Assembly: GCF_042676605.1 (NCBI RefSeq)
Contig: NZ_JBHTHQ010000010.1
Span: 1-49,455 of the forward strand
Source of the DNA: Alloscardovia venturai
Lineage (GTDB): Bacteria; Actinomycetota; Actinomycetes; Actinomycetales; Bifidobacteriaceae
Reading direction: 5' to 3'
DNA length: 49,455 bases
Shown one piece after another: positions 14,630 through 22,769 of this stretch (position 1 is its first letter; every line of letters begins with the position of its first letter). Under the pieces are notes generated by a model that saw nothing but the letters and a program-made list of their open reading frames with translations, made no database searches and was not told the DNA's origin. A program made the translations under genes and the position numbers.

Positions 14630-15794
14630 TTGGTTTTACCTTCATCGCGTTGAGAATGGTGCATCCCTGCGACGCATCAGGCGAAGGGACTATGGTAAGT
14701 GCGAGTGCTTCTGCGTGTTTGAGGGATTTTTTTGAATTGAGTGCTCTTCTTAGCTGAGAAGCGACACATTCGTTTTCTGCAAATTGTGAGAGAGTCTGAG
14801 ACATCTGTGCAAGTTGCCTGCGAGTAGCTGCGAAAACGCTTGTACGGTGTGGGCCACCTAACGCATACTCGAGCACTTCCCCCAACGCATACAAGCAATC
14901 GTTTGATTGCGGTCTGATATGGCGAGGTGATGTAACTGTATACGTGCGCTCATGATAACGTGAAGCAGTGTCATCTTCCACCGTAAGGATACGAATATTT
15001 TCTCCAGTAGCCTGCTTCCATGGGGCGAGCGTAGAAACTACCCGTAGCGCGTTCGTCGCATAAAGTCGCGAAGGTAGATAGGAACTCAACTCAGGCAGTA
15101 GCGCAAATGCTTGAGCTGCCCCTTGTGGAGTGAGCGGACGGTCTATAGGATGTCCTTCCCACTTTTTCGCGGAAATGCACTGAGCATTTCGCACGAGAAT
15201 AATGGTAGAAGCGTTAGTAATGGAATGTTGAGCTATACGTCGGGCAAAATTGCGAGCAATGTTTTTATCGTCGTCACGGGTAAGAAGTTTGATTGCCTCA
15301 TCAATGCTAACCCACCGTACTTCGTCGGTCTCGTCATTGGTAGCGCGTGTGGCGTGTAGGAAAGTAGATTCTCGCCACGTGTACAGAGACGTATCGGGCT
15401 CGCCGATACATTGCGCCGTCCAGTATGTCACCTGCTTAATTTTGATATCTGATGCGATGGCAGAGGTAATGTCAGTATCAGGAGCACACCGTGAGGCTAA
15501 AGGTAGTGGCATGAAGGACGTATCTTCGCCATGTGTCCCGAGTGGATACGAGACAAAACCGATAGGAGATTGGAGCATGACATCATAGCCAGTTTCCTCT
15601 GCGGTCTCCCGCACGGCAGCATGAAAGAGTGACTCATTGGCATTGAGCTTACCCTTTGGCCAACTCCAGTCGTTATATCGAGGGCGATGAATGACACAAA
15701 CTTCAATCTCGCCACCATCTGAATAACGATAAGTAACAGTACCCGCGGCTCTAACGATGTGCGGAGACTGTTTATCCTTCTTTGTCTTACCCAT
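14619..15794 (-). CDS. Nudix hydrolase fused to a degenerate histidine-phosphatase domain (MutT1-like)
   Basis: A 391-residue two-domain protein. The N-terminal Nudix domain (about 10-150) has strands IVRAAGTVTYRY and WSWPKGKL and a Nudix box with AVRETAEETGYDV. The C-terminal domain (about 195-391) resembles the histidine phosphatase superfamily (IILVRNAQ, then SRLYATNALRVVSTLAPW). The layout matches mycobacterial MutT1, which acts on 8-oxo-dGTP, 8-oxo-GTP and diadenosine polyphosphates. The catalytic RHG-type motif reads VRNAQ here: the phosphoacceptor His is replaced by Asn, so the second domain is probably inactive as a phosphatase. In mycobacteria mutT1 is also adjacent to ppk1, as here. 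Confidence 0.88.
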   Translation of the reverse strand: MGKTKKDKQSPHIVRAAGTVTYRYSDGGEIEVCVIHRPRYNDWSWPKGKLNANESLFHAAVRETAEETGYDVMLQSPIGFVSYPLGTHGEDTSFMPLPLASRCAPDTDITSAIASDIKIKQVTYWTAQCIGEPDTSLYTWRESTFLHATRATNDETDEVRWVSIDEAIKLLTRDDDKNIARNFARRIAQHSITNASTIILVRNAQCISAKKWEGHPIDRPLTPQGAAQAFALLPELSSYLPSRLYATNALRVVSTLAPWKQATGENIRILTVEDDTASRYHERTYTVTSPRHIRPQSNDCLYALGEVLEYALGGPHRTSVFAATRRQLAQMSQTLSQFAENECVASQLRRALNSKKSLKHAEALALTIVPSPDASQGCTILNAMKVKPIVF

Positions 15795-15853
15795 AATACT
15801 GTGCTTTCGAGTGCGCAGAAAACGTTAACTTACGTTACTTTACAGCAAGATAG

Positions 15854-15934
15854 CCACTGATGACTACTCATTGGCACCTTGATGATTGATGATAGGCAAT
15901 GAGTAGCGTTGCAAGCGCTAAGAACAATCAGTGG
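15854..15934. repeat. Nested inverted repeats between ppk1 and the Nudix gene
   Basis: Outer arms CCACTGAT (15854-15861) and ATCAGTGG (15927-15934). Inner arms CTACTCATTG (15864-15873) and CAATGAGTAG (15897-15906). A small GCG...CGC hairpin lies near 15906-15919. Together these could fold as a branched RNA or cruciform. There is no T-run, so it is not an ordinary terminator. Confidence 0.55.
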
Positions 15935-15949
15935 TATCATGTGTGACTT

Positions 15950-18199
15950 TTATGAGCGACGTTTCCGAGTATGACGTTCAATGAGCTTTTCCTGGCTATC
16001 TGTGAGAGGTTTGCCATCTGAGTCAAAAGCGTGGCGTTCATAGGAGCCGTCGGGGAGCATGTGCCAAGAGCTTGTTGTGTCGGACATCTGCAAATCAACG
16101 TAATCAATGAGCGCCTGAATCTGCTCAGTATCTGTGATACGCACGAGAGCCTCAACACGTCTGTCGAGATTACGGTGCATCAAATCTGCAGATCCTATCC
16201 ACACTTCAGGACCGGAAACTGGGCCTTCGCCTATCTGAGGACCTTGAGAATTAGCAAATGCAAAGATACGTGAATGTTCAAGGAACCTACCGAGAATGGA
16301 ACGAACGCGAATATTCTCGCTAAGACCTGGAACTCCTGGCTTTAAAGCACAGATTCCACGCTCTACGATGTCTACCTTCACTCCTGCTTGACTTGCGCGG
16401 TAGAGAGCGTCGATACATTTCTCGTCGACCAAGGAGTTGACTTTAATCTTTATCCAAGCTTCCTTGCCATCACGAGCTGCCTGCTCTTCTCGGCGAATTC
16501 GTTCAATCAATCCTGTGCGGATGGTGCGAGGAGCGACGAGGAGACGATGGAAACTCGACTTCGGTGCGTATCCAGAAAGCTGATTAAACAGTCGCGTTAA
16601 ATCTTGTCCCACGACGGGGTCGCACGTGAGCAATCCCATGTCGGTATAAGTACGCGCAGTTTTTGGATTGTAGTTTCCGGTACCGATGTGACAGTAGCGG
16701 CGCAGACCATCATTTTCACTGCGCACTACCATGGATAGTTTGGAATGAGTTTTCAATCCGACGATACCGTAAACGACATGAACACCTGCGCGCTCTAACT
16801 TTCGTGCCCATGCGATATTTGCCTCTTCGTCGAAGCGTGCCTTAATTTCGACCAATGCAAGCACTTGCTTACCTGCGTGCGCTGCATCAATGAGAGCATC
16901 GATGATAGGTGAGTTTCCAGAGGTGCGGTATAGCGTCTGCTTGATAGCAAGGACCTTTGGATCGCTCGCTGCCTGTTCCAAGAACGCCTGAACGGATGTA
17001 GAGAAGGAATCGTACGGGTGATGAAGCAAGATGTCATTTTCTCGAATCGCAGCAAAGATATCCTGCGCACGGCTGGATTCTACTTCAGCAATTTGACGGT
17101 TGGTTGTAGGAATGAAACTCTTATATTTCAAATCTGGACGATCGACACCATGAAGCTCAAACAGGCAGGTTAAGTCCAACGGCGAAGGAAGACGATACAC
17201 TTCCGACTCGTCCACACCCAGCTGAGTGGCGAGAAGCTTACTCAGATATGGGCTGGTGACGTCAGAGAGTTCAAGTCGGATAGGAGGTCCGAAACGTCGA
17301 CGAAGAAGCTCACGTTCCATAGCGTTCAGCAGGTTCTCTGCATCATCTTCCTCAACGTCAATGTCCTCATTACGAGTAAGCCTAAAAGCTCGCGCTTCCT
17401 TGATAGTCATGCCAGGGAAAAGTGTCTCGATATGGCTCAGTACGAGGTTCTCCATAGTGATAAAGCCATGACGGCGGTGTGCCTCCTCGACGGGGTTTGT
17501 GGAGGTATCATCCGCGTCATCTACAGGATAGAGACGTGGCAAGTTATCAGGAATCTTGACGCGGGCAAAATGTGTCTTTCCGCTCGCTGCATTTTCCACC
17601 AAGACAGCGAGGTTCAAAGACTTTCCAGAAATATAAGGGAATGGATGTGCTGGATCGACCGCTAGAGGAGTGAGCACAGGGAAGATGTAGCGACGATAGA
17701 CCTTGGTAAGTCGTTCTTGCTCAGTAGGTGTTAAATCTGCCCATTTTAGCAGTACAATATTTTCCTGTGTGAGCTCAGGCAAGAGTGTCTGAGTGAAGTA
17801 ATGGGCATGCTGATCTTGAAGACGATGTGCCTCCTCGCTCAGCTCGCGCAGCTGCTGACGCGCACTGAGACCACTCGCACTAGGGACTGCAATCCCAGAG
17901 TTAATGCGCCGCTTCAACCCTGCTACGCGTACCATGAAAAACTCATCGAGGTTACTTGCGAAGATGGCTTCAAAATTCGTGCGCTCAAGAATAGGGAGCG
18001 TTTCATCTTGAGCCAGCTCAAATACCCGTTGGTTAAATTTAAGCCAGCTTAATTCACGATCATAAAAACGGTTGCCAGGCAGAGGCTTATAACTTGCAGT
18101 GAGCGTAGAGTACTTGTCCTCTTTCTCGGTTTCTGCAATGTGCTCGGCAATCTGGTTGCGGAGTATTTCTTTGCTAGGTCCTGTGAATTGTTGCGCCAT
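15950..18199 (-). CDS. ppk1: Polyphosphate kinase 1
   Basis: A 749-residue PPK1, slightly longer than the Escherichia coli enzyme. The N-terminal domain begins the conserved run with FYDRELSWLKFNQRVFELA and ASNLDEFFMVRVAGLK. The catalytic region has the autophosphorylated His in RYCHIGTGNYNPKTA, and the second key His/Arg motif in GSADLMHRNLDRRVE. PPK1 makes long-chain polyphosphate from ATP. The tail ends in basic residues (HTRKRRS). Upstream (18283-18440) lies a structured region ending in a terminator, which may be a leader attenuator or a separate RNA; a possible promoter directly after it (TTGTCT then ATTATC on the minus strand) could drive ppk1 alone. Confidence 0.96.
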   Translation of the reverse strand: MAQQFTGPSKEILRNQIAEHIAETEKEDKYSTLTASYKPLPGNRFYDRELSWLKFNQRVFELAQDETLPILERTNFEAIFASNLDEFFMVRVAGLKRRINSGIAVPSASGLSARQQLRELSEEAHRLQDQHAHYFTQTLLPELTQENIVLLKWADLTPTEQERLTKVYRRYIFPVLTPLAVDPAHPFPYISGKSLNLAVLVENAASGKTHFARVKIPDNLPRLYPVDDADDTSTNPVEEAHRRHGFITMENLVLSHIETLFPGMTIKEARAFRLTRNEDIDVEEDDAENLLNAMERELLRRRFGPPIRLELSDVTSPYLSKLLATQLGVDESEVYRLPSPLDLTCLFELHGVDRPDLKYKSFIPTTNRQIAEVESSRAQDIFAAIRENDILLHHPYDSFSTSVQAFLEQAASDPKVLAIKQTLYRTSGNSPIIDALIDAAHAGKQVLALVEIKARFDEEANIAWARKLERAGVHVVYGIVGLKTHSKLSMVVRSENDGLRRYCHIGTGNYNPKTARTYTDMGLLTCDPVVGQDLTRLFNQLSGYAPKSSFHRLLVAPRTIRTGLIERIRREEQAARDGKEAWIKIKVNSLVDEKCIDALYRASQAGVKVDIVERGICALKPGVPGLSENIRVRSILGRFLEHSRIFAFANSQGPQIGEGPVSGPEVWIGSADLMHRNLDRRVEALVRITDTEQIQALIDYVDLQMSDTTSSWHMLPDGSYERHAFDSDGKPLTDSQEKLIERHTRKRRS

Positions 18200-18282
18200 A
18201 CCACTAGTTTATTAGGGCGTATGACTTTTAAAGTCTTTCGTAAAAATTGGGAGATAATTAGGGTCATCGGGGCAGAGACAAT

Positions 18283-18307
18283 AAAAAACCGACCCCGAAG
18301 GGTCGGT
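18283..18307 (-). terminator. Strong rho-independent terminator upstream of ppk1
   Basis: Arms ACCGACCC (18288-18295) and GGGTCGGT (18300-18307) close a loop that reads TTCG on the minus strand, a stable tetraloop. Six T follow on that strand. It stands about 85 bp before the ppk1 start. Confidence 0.88.
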
Positions 18308-18440
18308 ATCAAAACCTAGCGGATATCTTCACAACTTCACTGTTATGGCGGTTAAAGTCTATTCATTCCGCCCAACGGAATTTAAGCTCTCTAGTGGCTT
18401 TTACTTCTTGTGGGCACCACTATTAAGTTTTGATAGTTCA
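18283..18440 (-). ncRNA. Candidate small RNA or attenuating leader upstream of ppk1
   Basis: No coding sequence on the minus strand ends near the strong terminator at 18283-18307, so a non-coding transcript is implied. Upstream of it lie a hairpin GTGG/CCAC (18410-18420) and a hairpin ATTCCG/CGGAAT (18365-18381). A possible promoter (TTGTGT, 18 bp, TAATTG, minus strand, near 18441-18475) would start a transcript of about 150 nt. Short frames inside contain early stops. It could be a free small RNA, or the 5' leader of ppk1 ending in a conditional terminator. It does not match tmRNA, RNase P or SRP RNA. The promoter assignment is weak. Confidence 0.45.
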
Positions 18441-18768
18441 ATTATCCGTCATTTTTGAAGTGACACAAGCAGATTCTTTGAAGAAAAAACGAGTCGTGCA
18501 TAAACTTTTACATTTGATTGATTCGTTTTATTATTGTCGCTTTTTGTGTGAGCTTGAACGCAAAGTGTGTGCATAAATATCTGTAAATGTGAGAATAATT
18601 GTTTCTTTTATAACGAACGCAAGAAAATGTGGAAAACTTTCAAGTTCTGTAGCGTGTTTCCACATCGGTACACATAGTTCGTTCGAGCTTTAAATATTCT
18701 GAGCAAGTATTCACGCTTGATGTATGATTATGAATACATATGTGACGCGCGGTGAGGAAGTAGCGTAT
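18441..18768 (+). promoter_or_regulatory. tad operon upstream region with motif CCACATCGGTACACA
   Basis: About 330 A/T-rich bp with no gene. At 18660-18674 it holds CCACATCGGTACACA, matched at 14 of 15 positions by 22000-22014, which also lies upstream of tad genes. A DnaA-box-like TGTGGAAAA occurs at 18628-18636. An AT-rich -10-like stretch (TTTAAATATT) lies just downstream of the motif. It is a candidate operator for pilus expression. Confidence 0.4.
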
Positions 18769-19692
18769 ATGCCAAGACCCTCACAAATGAGCGGTATTCC
18801 TGAGAAAGATGTGAATGCTGGACCTCCTGATAGGGATAGAAAGGCCGGAAATAGTGCGGTAACTATTTTGGCGGTTATCGGTGTGAGCGGAGGGTGTGGA
18901 ACGAGTTCTTTCGCACTACAGCTTGGGCGGTACTTTCGGGACATACATGGGGATATATGTGTCGTTGATGCTGATTTCTCCGGAGGAGGAATCGATATCC
19001 TTGCAGGGTATGAGGAGGCAGAGGGGCTACGGTGGCATGATGTTCACACACCTCTAGGACATATAGACTCACGAGGATTTGTCCAAGAGATGATAGAAGC
19101 AGAAGGTATGTTTCTTTTGCCATGTCATCCATGGGGTGATGGGAAACAGCGTGATAGCGTGCAAGAAGCTGAGGCGAAGGCGACGAGGCAAAGTGAGAAA
19201 TCATGGTGGGAGATAAAAGCTGTTTTTGAAGCTCTCGGACAAAATTTTGACCTTCTTGTCGTGGATTGCGGACGTCAAGTTTCTCCGTCATTAGTACAGG
19301 CGTGGTCTCAGCTTGAGCCTCGTGTAGAAATCATTCCCATCATTATGGGGACATTGTCGTTATGCTCGTTGGCGCGTATCCGCAGCGAGGTTGATAGATG
19401 GAAAACGTTGCCTAGTCCATTGAATAATTGCGTTACTGCTGTATCGCCTCTCGTTATAAGTTCACAGATATATCAGCATCGTAAGGCTCATCTCATCCAT
19501 ACTGCATCAAGCCAGAGCGTCGATGAGATAGAAGCAGAACGATTCGTAGGTGCGCCGATTGTAGGCCAGTATTACTTCGATTCGAAGATATCGCTTTTTT
19601 CTGCCCGAGGGTTTGGAATAGCTCCGGCGAGTAAAAGAAATTCGCTTTTGTACCAGAATGTAAGCGACCGTGTAGAGGCGGGTAAATTATGA
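18769..19692 (+). CDS. CpaE/Ssd-like ATPase of the tad pilus cluster
   Basis: 307 residues from ATG 18769, preferred because GAGGAAG lies 9 bp upstream; an in-frame ATG at 18724 adds 15 residues without a ribosome binding site. It is a MinD/ParA-superfamily protein: a deviant Walker A region (GVSGGCGTSSFALQLG), VVDADFSGGGID, and LLVVDCGR as Walker B. The P-loop lysines are missing (CGTSS where GKT is usual), as seen in some actinobacterial Ssd/CpaE proteins, so nucleotide hydrolysis is doubtful. CpaE-type proteins localise the Flp pilus machine. It overlaps tadA by 4 bases. Confidence 0.8.
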   Translation: MPRPSQMSGIPEKDVNAGPPDRDRKAGNSAVTILAVIGVSGGCGTSSFALQLGRYFRDIHGDICVVDADFSGGGIDILAGYEEAEGLRWHDVHTPLGHIDSRGFVQEMIEAEGMFLLPCHPWGDGKQRDSVQEAEAKATRQSEKSWWEIKAVFEALGQNFDLLVVDCGRQVSPSLVQAWSQLEPRVEIIPIIMGTLSLCSLARIRSEVDRWKTLPSPLNNCVTAVSPLVISSQIYQHRKAHLIHTASSQSVDEIEAERFVGAPIVGQYYFDSKISLFSARGFGIAPASKRNSLLYQNVSDRVEAGKL

Positions 19693-20819
19693 CTACTATG
19701 CTTGGTCCGCTCTCATCGCTTGCAAATAAGCCAGGCGTGACCGATATTGCAGTGACAAGTGATGGCAGAGTTTGGGCGGATAGTGGTGACGGCATGCATG
19801 AGGACCATCTCGAGTGTGGAACTCTGATGCCTCATGACGTCAGGGACTTTGCTGTTCAACTGTGTGCAAGCCTGGGCAAAAGGCTTGATGACGCTCAGCC
19901 GATTACGGATGCAGTGACGTCAGATGGGATTCGAGTCCATGCTGTTCTCGCCCCGATTGTCCCGCAAGGTGCCTCGCTGTCAATTCGTCTACCTGATAAG
20001 CGGTTAAATACTCTTCATGATTTGGTGAGTGCGAGGATGATTCCGCCGAGATGGGAAAAATTTGTGGAGCAACTCGTTCTGGCTCGAAAATCTATCCTCG
20101 TGTGTGGCGGAACAGGCGCAGGAAAGACTACCTTGGTGCGTGCAATGCTGGGAATTATTCCCGAAAATGAACGTGTAATTCTTGTAGAAGAAACCCGCGA
20201 ACTTGCTACAAGTTTGCATGCAAACGGCGAATCTTTGACTGTTCGAGATGCGAATGTGGAAGGCGCGGGGCAGATTACTCTTTCAGATTTGGTAAAAGCA
20301 ACGGTTCGCATGCGACCAGACCGGATTGTACTGGGAGAATGCCGCGGAGAGGAAGTGGCAGATTTGTTGCGCGCGCTCAACAGTGGGCATAGGGGAAGCT
20401 TCACTACTCTTCATGCCGATAGTATTGAGCGCGTACCTGCGCGGTTATGCGCGTTAGGTTTGCTTGCTCATATCGATGTTGCAGCTACTGCCATGCTCGC
20501 GGCGCACGCTCTCGATATTGTCATCCACGTTGTTCGAGATAAGAATGGTAGGCATATTTCGAGCATTGGCCGTCTGGAGACTGATCTTCACGGTGCTCTC
20601 ATAGGAGTACCGTTAGCTTCGTGGGATGGAGTGAATGAACCGCGTCAATCGGTTGAATTTGAGCGGCTAAAGGAGCAGCTCAGTACATCCCTTGAATCAT
20701 CCTGCTTGGTTAGTACAGCACATGATACTGAGCTTCAGACCGATCGTGAGCATGTAGATGATTATAGAGCAGAGATGCTTGAAAGTGATGCCACAATTGA
20801 ATTTTCAAAAATTTTATAG
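19689..20819 (+). CDS. tadA: Flp pilus assembly secretion ATPase TadA/CpaF
   Basis: A 376-residue type II/IV secretion ATPase. Its N-terminal domain includes VTDIAVTSDGRVWADSGDG. Walker A is GGTGAGKTTLVRAML, the Asp/Walker B region is MRPDRIVLGECRGEE, and the His box is HRGSFTTLHADSIE. It powers extension of the Flp pilus through the inner membrane proteins encoded downstream. The start overlaps the previous gene (ATGA). Compared with longer CpaF proteins it lacks much of the N-terminal extension, as is common in actinobacterial tad clusters. The C-terminal 80 residues are acidic and variable. Confidence 0.94.
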   Translation: MTTMLGPLSSLANKPGVTDIAVTSDGRVWADSGDGMHEDHLECGTLMPHDVRDFAVQLCASLGKRLDDAQPITDAVTSDGIRVHAVLAPIVPQGASLSIRLPDKRLNTLHDLVSARMIPPRWEKFVEQLVLARKSILVCGGTGAGKTTLVRAMLGIIPENERVILVEETRELATSLHANGESLTVRDANVEGAGQITLSDLVKATVRMRPDRIVLGECRGEEVADLLRALNSGHRGSFTTLHADSIERVPARLCALGLLAHIDVAATAMLAAHALDIVIHVVRDKNGRHISSIGRLETDLHGALIGVPLASWDGVNEPRQSVEFERLKEQLSTSLESSCLVSTAHDTELQTDREHVDDYRAEMLESDATIEFSKIL

Positions 20820-20870
20820 ATGCAAAAGATGGGTATGAACGGGGACACCGCAATATACAAGGAGGAAACA

Positions 20871-21503
20871 ATGTTACGGCTTTGTACACTGCGACTATGT
20901 GCTATGGAATCTGCGTGTGGGCGGAATGTGCATGCACAAAATTCATTAACGAGAGCACTTACCGCTTCTGAACTCATTACTACAATGACGAGCTGCCTGA
21001 GGTCTGGCATGGGGCTTACTGATACATGTGGTTTTCTTCGCGGATGGGCAGCTTCGAGCGCGACAGTAGATGAGTATTCAGTAACATCGTTAGTTCGTGC
21101 TCGTGTAGGTAGTGATAAAAACCTGAGTGCGCGACTATATAGTGTGTGCAAATTGAGTGAACGCGTGGGATGTTCTGCAGTACAGTGTCTAGAAATTCTG
21201 CTTGACGATATCAGGCGCAGTGATTTGCGTGAAAGTAGACGCACGGATTCCACTGCAGTGGCGCGCATGACGGTTCGTGTTCTTTTTGCTCTTCCTCTAG
21301 TGACGACGGTAATGAGTGAGCTTGCAGGAGCTCATACGGTAAGTTTCTTATTAGGAAAATCGTTAGGGTGGACGAGTTTAGGAATTGCGTCAGCGTTGTA
21401 TTGCGCAGGGTTTGTATGGATACGGCATCTAGTGTCGCAATTTGACAGTGCGACGTCTTCTCGTCTAGACGCGTCGGGCGGATGGGGCAGCAATGCGCGG
21501 TAA
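20871..21503 (+). CDS. TadB-like pilus assembly membrane protein
   Basis: 210 residues from ATG 20871, chosen for the AAGGAGGAAACA just upstream; the frame is open back to 20820 directly after tadA. It contains one type II secretion F-like segment (ALTASELITTMTSCLRSGMG) and a two-helix C-terminus (VRVLFALPLVTTVMSEL and LGWTSLGIASALYCAGFVWI). It is shorter than typical TadB (near 300), with much of the usual N-terminal region absent. With TadC it would form the inner-membrane platform for the pilus. Confidence 0.75.
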   Translation: MLRLCTLRLCAMESACGRNVHAQNSLTRALTASELITTMTSCLRSGMGLTDTCGFLRGWAASSATVDEYSVTSLVRARVGSDKNLSARLYSVCKLSERVGCSAVQCLEILLDDIRRSDLRESRRTDSTAVARMTVRVLFALPLVTTVMSELAGAHTVSFLLGKSLGWTSLGIASALYCAGFVWIRHLVSQFDSATSSRLDASGGWGSNAR

Positions 21504-21975
21504 TATGCGTCTTCAATCGATGTTTCCTGACAGATCTCAGACCTCTTACAGCGCGGAACTTATCCTCGAAATGATTGAGGTAAGTATCAATAGGGGAAGC
21601 TCACTTCCGTTATCTCTCATAGCAGTAGGAATGGTGCTGCATAATGACATCGGTAAAGATTTACGCGTTGTAGGGCAACGTTTATCGAGCGGAGAACAGT
21701 GGGATAGCGTATGGAAAGAGTATAAGAATAAAACTATTCTACTCAGCACTATTCATGATGTTCTTGAACCTGCATGGAAGCGAGGAGTGAGCGCATCGCT
21801 ACGCATTGAGAACGCGATAGTTCAGCTTAATGACAATGAATCAGTAGCAATATCGCAAGCTGGTCACGAGCTCTCAATACGCATTCTTCTTCCTCTGGGA
21901 TTATGTTTCCTTCCAGGATTCATTATCATCACCGTAGCTCCGCTCCTTGCGTCATGGCAAGGCATTATGGGATAG
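21493..21975 (+). CDS. TadC-like pilus assembly membrane protein
   Basis: A 160-residue protein with a GspF/T2SF-like helical repeat (YSAELILEMIEVSINRG then LRVVGQRLSSGEQWDSVW) and a C-terminal membrane helix (ILLPLGLCFLPGFIIITVAP). The 'LPLGLCFLPGFI' ending is typical of actinobacterial TadC. It overlaps the TadB-like gene by 11 bp. It is short for the family, consistent with the reduced TadB-like partner. The start could also be the ATG at 21505. Confidence 0.75.
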   Translation: MRGNMRLQSMFPDRSQTSYSAELILEMIEVSINRGSSLPLSLIAVGMVLHNDIGKDLRVVGQRLSSGEQWDSVWKEYKNKTILLSTIHDVLEPAWKRGVSASLRIENAIVQLNDNESVAISQAGHELSIRILLPLGLCFLPGFIIITVAPLLASWQGIMG

Positions 21976-21995
21976 CTCTATCGGTAACGACACAG

Positions 21996-22014
21996 TTATC
22001 CACATTGGTACACA
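21996..22014 (+). promoter_or_regulatory. Motif CCACATTGGTACACA before the pilin gene, with an overlapping DnaA-box match
   Basis: TTATCCACA (21996-22004) is a perfect DnaA-box 9-mer and forms part of CCACATTGGTACACA (22000-22014), which repeats the motif found at 18660-18674. It lies about 90 bp upstream of the Flp-like pilin start, where a second promoter for abundant pilin would be expected. A single box is not evidence for an origin. Confidence 0.4.
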
Positions 22015-22101
22015 GTGAACTGTTCTTCTAGCACTTACTCAGCTGAAAAGCCACTATAGGAATAAGCCCTTATAGGGGAACTTAAAAAGTAAGGAATACC
22101 A

Positions 22102-22338
22102 ATGAAAAAGCGAATAAATGAGCTGGTCTTACACGCAATGACTCGGTGCTCAACAGCACTTAACAAGTGGAAAGAAAAAGTGAGTACAGATGACCCGGGT
22201 ATGGCTACAGCTGAGTATGCGGTAGTCCTCGTGGCTGCTACAAGTTTTGCAGCAGTTCTTGTAGCTATCCTCAAGTCAGAAGCTGTGCGTCAGATTCTAA
22301 CAAAGCTTGTGACTGATGCTCTTAGCGTTGTTTCGTAG
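22102..22338 (+). CDS. Flp-type pilin-like protein (DUF4244 family)
   Basis: A 78-residue protein. A basic, helical N-terminus is followed by the short acidic/glycine segment DDPGMATAEYAVVLVAATSF, in which GMATAEYA resembles a prepilin-peptidase cleavage site before a hydrophobic helix with Glu at about +5. This is the pattern of actinobacterial DUF4244 Flp pilins. A spacing region with its own ribosome binding site (AAGTAAGGAATACC) precedes it. The prepilin peptidase is not in this window. Confidence 0.85.
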   Translation: MKKRINELVLHAMTRCSTALNKWKEKVSTDDPGMATAEYAVVLVAATSFAAVLVAILKSEAVRQILTKLVTDALSVVS

Positions 22339-22352
22339 GAGGCGTAAGTACT

Positions 22353-22769
22353 GTGATACATGCGATGCGTAGAATCAAGAAATTCTTAAAGTTCTTCGAT
22401 AGGAATGACCGCGGTACAGTAACTGCTGAGTTTGCTATTGTACTTCCGGTAGCAGTCGCCTTGGCTGTCATAGTACTTTCTCTAACTCGCATCGTGGTAG
22501 TTCAACTTGACTGCCATGATGCGGCTCGTCAAGCTGCTTTCGAGATACAAACGTCATTGCAAGATAACAGTTCACGCGATATTGCAGAGAAAAATGCGCA
22601 TCACGTTGCGATGAAAACAAGTAATACTCTTACAGGAATTACAGTGAATTGGACAGGAAATTCCTTCCATATTCGTACATCATGCTCGGTCCTTACGAGG
22701 AGTATTTCTCGAACGCCACTCATCGTGCATGGGCAGGCGAGAGGAGAACTTTATGTGGTGGATGAATGA
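22353..22769 (+). CDS. TadE-like pseudopilin
   Basis: 138 residues beginning with GTG at 22353, preceded by GTAGGAGG. The motif DRGTVTAEFAIVLPVAVALA is the TadE pattern (cleavable leader and hydrophobic helix with conserved Glu). The remainder is extracytoplasmic with two cysteines (QLDCHDAARQ, IRTSCSVLT). It follows the Flp-like gene by 14 bp and overlaps the next gene. It is probably a minor pilin. Confidence 0.85.
   Translation: MIHAMRRIKKFLKFFDRNDRGTVTAEFAIVLPVAVALAVIVLSLTRIVVVQLDCHDAARQAAFEIQTSLQDNSSRDIAEKNAHHVAMKTSNTLTGITVNWTGNSFHIRTSCSVLTRSISRTPLIVHGQARGELYVVDE

Noticed and set aside
21996..22004. Perfect DnaA box as a sign of a replication origin
   Set aside because: Only one perfect box, no cluster, no AT-rich unwinding element and no dnaA/dnaN context. 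It is better read as part of the repeated tad motif.
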